From Cymodocea nodosa (taxonomy: Eukaryota; Streptophyta; Magnoliopsida; Alismatales; Cymodoceaceae), in contig CM072343.1 in NCBI GenBank assembly GCA_036874045.1, forward strand, positions 13,536,001 through 13,600,000: a DNA stretch of 64,000 nucleotides, written 5' to 3'. The position numbers and the translations under genes were made by a program. Positions 57,632 to 64,000 of the stretch are shown here, piece after piece. Numbering within the stretch: position 1 is the stretch's first letter; each line of letters opens with the position of its first letter. The notes beneath the pieces were generated by a model, which worked only from the letters and a program-made list of their open reading frames with translations, did no database searches and was not told the DNA's origin.

Positions 57632-58636
57632 TGTAGGATCGTATGGCTACACAAGGGAGGGTGAATTGTGTATTTTCAATATTTTCTGAAAGATAATTGA
57701 AACTTTAAAACTCAAAAACAAGTCGAGACATTGTTTTCATAAACTCATTTCATTCAAGGTTTCAATTACAATATACAATTCAATTCTCCTCAGAAATTGT
57801 AGATGCAATTATATCTCGATACCATGTATCATCTAAACAATTTCATAACTACAAACAGAGAAAACTAATTTGCGGAATTTAAAACATTTCTCCTTGTTTG
57901 AGATCTTTCTTCTTCTTCTTTTTCTTCTTCAGTAATTCTTCAGTGACGAATATCTTATCTTTCTCTGCTTCACCGAATTTGCTTTCTTCTGATACTTTAA
58001 ATCTTTAGTGACATAAATAATACCTTTTTATGCTTCACTGAATTTTCTTCTACCTAAGAGATTTTCCTCGAAGAGGTGTTTTTGATCCTTGATAAAGATT
58101 TTTCTTTTGGTGTGCAAGGATAGTTTGATCCTTGAAAAGATTTTTCGTTTTGTGTGCAAGGATAATTTAATCAACGAGAACTCTATGCCTTTTATACTAT
58201 ATCTTCATTTCATGCATATCCTTCACGTTTAACCACTACCAGTTTTCCACTTCTTCACGTCTTTTCTTTTTCCTTCATCGAAATACAAACGTTCTAACCC
58301 ACGTTTACATTTCGAATTTTCTTCAATCATCAATCCTAGATCTCTGAAAAATTTCCTGCAAAATAAACTTTCTCGTCCAAAAGAAAATTTCCATCAAGTG
58401 TAATAAGAAGTAATTACTTTAATGTTAACTAAACGAGTAACACAAGTATATATATATAACTTAATGTTTCTAACTTAATGAGTTCCTCATGTGCCATTTC
58501 ACGTGACAAGTACTATAGCTAACTCAACTAACTAAGTTCGTGGTGTTATGCCAACTCAATGAACCAGCTAAACCTTTCTTTCGGAAGGTTAAACGATAAC
58601 TCACCGAAAATAGTTTAATTTTCGGATTGTTACGGT
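57632..58636 (-). mobile_element. 5' LTR of Copia C, cut by element E
   Basis: It matches the U5, R and part of U3 of the other K LTRs, with a TATA box at 58198-58206. It stops at 58636, where the LTR of E begins; the remainder should lie on the far side of E, outside the window. The expected target duplicate of E is ACGGT (58632-58636). Confidence 0.9.
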
Positions 58637-58879
58637 TGTTGAAAGGACCTCTAGATTTTGATAATGCAAAAATCAATGTAAGGTTTTGAATTGTATTTAT
58701 CAGGATTAGTCTGTACAGCAAAAAGATCAAAAGACAGACAAATCGAAGCAGCAAACAAGTTGCAGTAAATCTCAGAATATGCTGCTGTAGAAAATCGAAT
58801 AATTAAGAATTGTATTTCTCAGGATAAGGAGGATTGAATGATCGTATAGTTAAGGAGTTAACTATCCAGAAGCTTAAAG

Positions 58880-59350
58880 AACTTTTTCGGAGAGTTATAG
58901 GTATAACTATCCAAAAGTTAAGTCATTCAATAAATCACGTGCAGAAATACAGAACGGAAGCTTAAAGGACTATCCGAGTAACTATCCGAGTTTTCTTTTC
59001 AGAGAGTTAGATAACTATTCAAGTTTTTCCGTAAGTTACATGTATAACTTTCCGGAACTTAAGTCATCCTATTACGCACATGTAGAATAGAGAAGTCGGT
59101 AGTCAAAAGCTTAAAGGAAAAATCGGAGAGTTAGATAACTATCCGAAATCTCAAAGAGAGTTTTGGTGAGTTACAAGGATAACCATCCAAAACTTAAGTC
59201 ATTGAATTTCCCACGTGCAGAATTCTAGAAAGAAGCTCAAATATGTTTTTGGAGGGTTAGAAAGATAACTATTCGAAATCCTGAAGCATTTCAGTGAGTT
59301 ACAAGGATAACCATCTGAAACTTAAGTCAGCCTTTTATGCACGTGCTGAA
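58880..59350 (+). repeat. Degenerate tandem array in the U3 of Copia E, period about 130-140
   Basis: The phrase ACTTAAGTCA or near variants starts near 58916, 59056, 59191 and 59320. Each is preceded by a GAGTTACAAGGATAACCATC-like arm pair and followed about 10-15 bases later by CACGTGCAGAA or a variant. The CACGTG core is the plant G-box. Repeated U3 boxes act as enhancers in known Copia elements such as Tnt1. Confidence 0.7.
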
Positions 59351-59686
59351 TTGAAGCAATCGAAAAGTTAACAGAGGGTTACTATAGCCAACTATCCAAT
59401 AGTTATATAACTGTTCGGTAAGTTATAGTTATAATCATCTGATTGAATGTCAGCTCGTAGTAAATATTCTGGAATCCTACCTAGTAGAAAGGTTTAAGTG
59501 ATCTTTCAGTGAGTTATAGATATTCTTTAGAGAGCTACACAGCTAACTATCCGAAAGGTTAGGAAAATCGGTAAGACATCTTGAAATAACTTTCTGAACG
59601 GTAACTTACCGTATTTGGGACTGGAGTCTAATCAAGTACAGTAGAATACATTCGTTGGAAGAGAATATGATCGTTACACATGTCAA

Positions 59687-59700
59687 GTATATATATACAA
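59687..59700 (+). promoter_or_regulatory. TATA element of the Copia E LTR
   Basis: TATATATATACAAG lies downstream of the U3 repeats and about 470 bases before the LTR end, a plausible U3/R border. No other copy of this LTR is in the window for comparison. Confidence 0.5.
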
Positions 59701-60166
59701 GATACAGACAACGGATTGAGGTAGCGCTTTGCTCATACATATACTTACACCAAGCTCAACAGAAGAAAAGCTTTAGAGATCAAATCATCTTCAACACTTA
59801 CAGACCAAATTTCAGAAGCTCATCACGCATTCAACTCTGTTGTTCACAAGATAGTGTTTACTGAAGTACACAGATTAAAACTTCAGAGAAAGGATTGATT
59901 GAAGCTTCGACAAGGAAGCTCAAGTGAATGGTTAGTTGGTTCTTGCTTAAACCTTAAAGCAAGTGATTGTAAGTTTGCAAGAGTTTAGTGAAGCCCAAGT
60001 ATCCCTTGGGGGTGGACTAGCCATTAGTGGTGAACCACCTAAAAATCTCTGTGTAATTACTTTTATTGTATGTTTGCTATCACTTTACATTAAACTACTT
60101 CTAAAAGGTTAAGAAACGAATTTTTACCATTCACCCCCCCCTCTGGTAAGCCTTAAGGTCCTAACA

Positions 60167-60184
60167 ATTGGTATTAGAGCAAGG
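60167..60184 (+). other. Primer binding site of Copia E
   Basis: ATTGGTATTAGAGCAAGG directly follows the LTR end. It is one base off the usual TTGGTATCAGAGCAAGG complementary to initiator methionine tRNA. Confidence 0.88.
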
Positions 60185-60217
60185 TTGATCTCGTTAATAG
60201 ATTTAACCATCTGAGAT

Positions 60218-61067
60218 CATGGTTTTCCACACTACAGAGGGTTAGAATATCCATCGACCTCCCCTCTTTGATGGTAGCAATTATAGCTACTGAAAAAATA
60301 GGATGGAGTGCTCTCTCAAGAGTACAGATGTGAAACTTTAGAGAATGGTTGTACATGGTACACCAACTCCAATCAGTCATGAAAGTGACTAGACTGAGGA
60401 GGATGAAAGAATCATCCAGATGGATGCTTGTAGGCTTAATTCCATTTACTATGCACTAACTGGTGAACAGTATAATAAAATATCTACTTGTAAATTCTCC
60501 CATGATGCTTGAAAGATCCTTCAAATTACATATGAAGGAACTAGCCAAGTTAAAGATACTAAAATCAGCATTTTGTTAAGAAAATATGAATTATTCAAAA
60601 TACTTGAAAAAGAAAGTATCACTGAAATGTTTTCTAGATTCACAGAAATTGTGATTGAACTAAGAGGCCTTGGGAGGAGTTTTTCTAATCGTGAATAGGT
60701 ACAAAAGATCCTAAGGAGCTTGACAGTCGAATGGAAGCAGAAGTCTACTTCCATACAGGATTCAAAGGATTTGAATAACTATTCAGTTGAAGATCTGTTG
60801 GGAAACATTCTAGCCCATGAAGTCCAAATGAAGGAATGGAAAGAAGAAGGACTCACTAAAAGAAAAGCAGAGAAAAAGAAAGAACTAGCTTTTCCCTCAA
60901 TAGAAGATCAACTAAGCTCAGATGAGGATGAAGTGTTACTACTAGCCAGGAACTTCAGAAGGATGATGAGACAAGGAGGCAAAGCCAACTCCTCAAAATC
61001 AAAAGTCCCTACATGCTACAAGTGCAAGAAACTGGGACACATTCAACTTTACTGTCCTTTTCAATAG
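60218..61067 (+). pseudogene. Copia E gag (SIRE-type, fossil)
   Basis: It starts MVFHTTEG at 60218 with RPPLFDGSNYSY soon after. Next come YEGTSQVKDTKISILLRKYE, MFSRFTEIVIELRGLG, QKILRSLTVEWKQKSTSIQD, NYSVEDLLGNILAHEVQMKE and the CCHC knuckle CYKCKKLGHIQLYC (about 61015-61056). This is the UBN2-type capsid plus nucleocapsid. Several breaks are present. Confidence 0.88.
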
Positions 61068-61760
61068 GAGGAGGACAAACAGAAATGGAAAAGGAAGAAT
61101 AAGAAGAAAATGGCATTGAAAGCCACTTGGGATGACAACAATTCATCCAGCAATTCATCAGACTCAGATGTGGAGGCATCTGCAAACGTGTGCTTTGCTA
61201 CACAAGAGGTATACTCTACATCTCTCTATTACTCGGAAAAAGAAAATGATGATGTAGATATAGATAGTCTTCTCTGTACAGTAGATAACTTATATGTAAA
61301 ATATAAGAAGTTCAAGAAAGAATTAAAGAATTTAAATTCCTATCTAGAAGATGTTTTTGCTGAACTAGAAAAAGCCCTAGTTGATAATAGGGAATTGAAA
61401 ACTAAAATGGATAGCTATAGTTGTACAAACTTTGATCTGAAAGAAGAAAATAAAAATCTATTATCTAAAGTTACTGATTTAAAGAAAACTGTATGTAAAT
61501 TTACTAAGGGTGAAAATAGTTTAAACAAAATCATAGGATCTCAAAGAATAGGAAAAAGTAAATTTGGCCTAGGGTATGCTGTACCATAGGAAACACCTTA
61601 CTGTGGTGGAAAAAATAGATCTTACAAAGATGGAACCATTGTGTTTGTCATTAAGAAGAGATCTACATCTATATGGCTACCAAAAGGCAACAGGTTTAGT
61701 ATACAGAGGACTAACAGTGATGGACCCAAGAAGATATAGGTACCAAAAGTCTTAATTTCA
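61068..61760 (+). pseudogene. Copia E linker between gag and protease (fossil)
   Basis: It begins with a basic stretch (KWKRKNKKKMALKATW), then a serine/aspartate-rich acidic part (NNSSSNSSDSDVEASANVCF) and a coiled-coil-like part (KKFKKELKNLNSYLEDVFAE). No enzymatic motif is seen. The arrangement mirrors the K-family linker. Confidence 0.75.
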
Positions 61761-63320
61761 ATGACTTGCAGGACTGCATGGACAAGAAAACTCAAATGTC
61801 CAAGTGGATCATTGACAGTGGTTGCTCAAAGCATATGACAGGTATGAAAAGACTTCTGGAATCTATTAAATCAATAAATTTAAGACCTGTTAAGTTTGGT
61901 AACAATGAAAAATCTAGAATTACTGCCATAAGAAATGTTGCATCCGAAAATGGAAAAATAGAAAATGTCTTACATGTAAATGGTTTAAAACAGAATCTGC
62001 TAAGTGTAGGTCAATTATGTGACAAAGGTTACAATATACTTTTTACTATAGAAAACTGTTTATATTACAACCTGATACACATGAAATCAAATTTACTAGA
62101 TATAGAAATAATTCAATTTATACTTTGGCATTTCCATGTGATATTTTATCTAGTGATGTATGTTTAGTTGCTTCTAATGAAGATGAATGGTTATGGCATA
62201 AAAGATTAAATCATGCAAACATGAGACTTATAAGAAAATTGACCAAACATAATCTTGTTAGAGGTGTGCCTAAGCTCAAATTCAAGAGAGATAAATTGTG
62301 TAGTGACTGTACAATTGGAAAACAAAAGAAATCAGCATACAAGAGTATTGAAGACATTGCCACACGTCAACCATTGGATCTATTGCATATGGACCTGTTT
62401 GGTCCTACATAGACAGCCAATTTAGGAGGAAGAAAATATACCTTAGTGGTAGTTGATGATTATACAAGATTCACTTGGGTTATTTTCTTAACACACAAGA
62501 ATGAAGCTTGTGATGAATTCAAACATCTCTGTATTAGAATTCAAAATGAAAAAGATTCAATTGTGAAGAAGATCAGAAGTGATCATGGAGGTGAATTTGA
62601 AAATTCACAATTTGAAGAATTATGCAATTCTTTTGGCATACTGCATGAATTCTCATGTCCAAGAACTCCTGCTCAGAATGGAGTTGTAGAGAGGAAGAAT
62701 AGATCAGTATAAGAAATAGCAAGGACAATTCTTAATGCATCTGATCTACCAAAGTCTCTATGGGCTGAAGTTGTAAATACTGCATGTTATTCTATAAACA
62801 GAACTCACCTTAGACCTATCCTACATAAGACACATTTTGAACTATGGTATGGTAAAATACCAAATGTTGGATATTTTAAGGTCTTCAGATCAAGATGTTT
62901 TGTGCTTAATACAAAGGATCAAAAGGACAAATTCGATGCAAAATCTGATCCTGCTCTACTTGTTGGATACTCTTCAAGAAGCAAGGCCTATAGGGTCTAT
63001 TTTGAACATGAAAGAAGAGTAGAAGAGTCAATAAACGTATTCTTTGATGAAGACATGGTAGGAAAATTAAAGAGGCTAACAATAGACAGTGAAAGTGAAG
63101 TAATAAATTAGAAAATTCCTCAAAAAAAGGATAGTTCAACACTACCTACACCTACTAAGATAGAAAAAGTATGGAAGACAAAGTCCGAACATCCCATTGG
63201 GCAAATTATTGGGAATATAAATCAAGGTGTTCAAACAAGAAGCAAAATTCAAAATATTTGTAATTATTGTGCTTTTGTGTCAGAACTTGAACCTTCAACA
63301 GTTGAAGATGCTTGCAATGA
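61761..63320 (+). pseudogene. Copia E protease and integrase (fossil)
   Basis: Protease: SKWIIDSGCSKHMTG (about 61800-61845), with the DSG active site. GAG-pre-integrase: EWLWHKRLNHANMRLIRKL, GVPKLKFKRDKLCSDCTIG (about 62180-62330). Integrase core: LDLLHMDLFGPT, VVDDYTRFTWVIFLTHKNE, KIRSDHGGEFEN, PRTPAQNGVVERKNRSV. C-terminal part: LNTKDQKDKFDAKSDPALLV and GYSSRSKAYRVYFEHERR. These are complete SIRE-type signatures in canonical order. Some breaks are present. Confidence 0.9.
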
Positions 63321-64000
63321 TGAATACTAGATCATGGCCATGCAAGAGGAACTAAATTAGTTCAAGAAAAATGAAGTCTGGAACTTGATTGAAAGGCTCA
63401 TCGAAAAATCAATTATTGGTACTAAATGGGTGTTTAAGAACAAACATGACAATAATGGTAGTATTATCAGAAATAAAGCTAGACTTGTTGCTCAAGGATA
63501 CAACCAATAGGAAGGAATCGACTATGAAGAAACTTTTGCACCTATTGCAAGACTTGAAGCAATTAGAATGTTACTTGTCTTTGCAAGTAGTATGAAAATC
63601 AAGCTTTATCAAATGGATGTTAAAAGTGCATTTCTTAATGGCATTCTACAAGAAGAAGTATATGTAGAACAGCCACCAGGTTTTGAAGATGAAGAAAATC
63701 CAAACCATGTATACAAACTGAATAAAGCTCTCTATGGTTTGAAGCAAGCACCACGTGCATGGTATGATAAACATAAGAGTTTCCTTCTTGAGAATCAGTT
63801 TAACATAGGAACTGCAAACAACACCTTATTCATCAAATCTGAAGGTTCTCATATGTTAATTATTAAGATCTACGTGGATGATATCATTTTTGGTGCCACA
63901 CATGAGAATCTATGTCATGATTTTCAAATCTTAATGAAGAATGAATTTGAGATGAGTCTTATGGGAGAATTAAAATTCTTTCTAGGATTGCAAATTCATC
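63321..64000 (+). pseudogene. Copia E reverse transcriptase, N-terminal part (runs off the window)
   Basis: The sequence shows [100 protein letters not shown] and the catalytic [12 protein letters not shown] (about 63865-63900), then [12 protein letters not shown] at the window edge. This is the Copia RT family. RNase H and the 3' LTR lie outside. Confidence 0.9.

Larger units (their letters stand above)
46047..58636 (-). mobile_element. Copia element C (family K, SIRE-type), interrupted by E
   Basis: The 3' LTR is 46052-47696 and the 5' LTR begins at 57632 and is cut at 58636 by element E. The likely target duplicate on the low side is ATATC (46047-46051); its partner is outside. Minus-strand order: LTR, primer site, gag, linker, protease, integrase, RT, RNase H, noncoding block, accessory frame, purine tract, LTR. 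It is the most complete K copy in the window, with a handful of breaks. The two LTRs differ by about 4 percent where both are visible. Confidence 0.92.
58637..60166 (+). mobile_element. 5' LTR of Copia E
   Basis: The LTR is 1530 bases, TGTTGAAAGG ... GGTCCTAACA. A TATA element (GTATATATATACAAG) lies near 59687-59700. U3 carries a degenerate tandem array (58880-59350). The CATTCACCCCCCCCTCT stretch near the 3' end resembles the end of other SIRE LTRs. Confidence 0.88.
58637..64000 (+). mobile_element. Copia element E (SIRE-type), 5' part
   Basis: A 5' LTR (58637-60166) is followed by a methionine-tRNA primer site, gag, linker, protease, integrase and the first part of RT, running off the window. 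It lies inside the 5' LTR of C and is therefore younger than C. Its pol resembles the K family at lineage level, but the LTR is a different one. Several breaks are visible already in the part shown. Confidence 0.92.

Overview
The window looks like repeat-rich, gene-poor chromatin of a flowering plant, probably a eudicot with a large AT-rich genome. Nearly every base belongs to LTR retrotransposons stacked inside one another. I found no rRNA, tRNA, CRISPR or ordinary single-copy host gene. The species cannot be told from the sequence.

Three groups of element are present. (1) G, an Athila/Tat-like Gypsy family on the minus strand: G1 (about 538-9050), G2 (about 12830-18640) and G3 (18641-46051, with B inside it). 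(2) SIRE-type Copia elements: family K (an LTR at 1-537, a solo LTR at 16163-17778, A at 29856-37696 and C from 46052), the related plus-strand D (about 9051-12830), and plus-strand E (58637 to the window end). (3) B, a Tnt1/Tork-like Copia element (26172-39519). Matching 5-base target duplications fix the order for B (AATAC), A (TAATG) and the solo K LTR (CCTTT). G3 lies in G2, B lies in G3, A lies in B, C lies in G3, and E lies in the 5' LTR of C. All are fossils with several breaks. LTR pairs differ by roughly 3-4 percent by eye, so the insertions are geologically recent.

The most unusual content is in family G. Each G copy carries an F-box gene (F-box plus F-box-associated region) between gag and the 3' polypurine tract; three copies are visible. 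In G1 and G3 the gag frame lies wholly inside a candidate intron whose acceptor is just upstream of the F-box start, and a conserved TATA-like box precedes the donor. Upstream of gag is a further accessory frame of the plant 'putative transposon protein' type, and in G3 pol lies upstream of that. The order pol - accessory - gag - F-box - LTR is not canonical.

A second theme is sharing of parts between unrelated superfamilies. Copia family K carries an accessory frame recognisably related to that of Gypsy G, and a noncoding block of about 0.7 kb downstream of pol in K matches one downstream of the F-box in G3. The LTRs of G, K and E share short motifs: 10-11 bp hairpins of the CGTTGAGTTA / TAACTCAACG type, and a CGGATAGTTA - ACTTAAGTCA - CACGTG module. 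This suggests repeated template switching or recombination between Gypsy and Copia lineages in this genome, together with capture of a host F-box gene.
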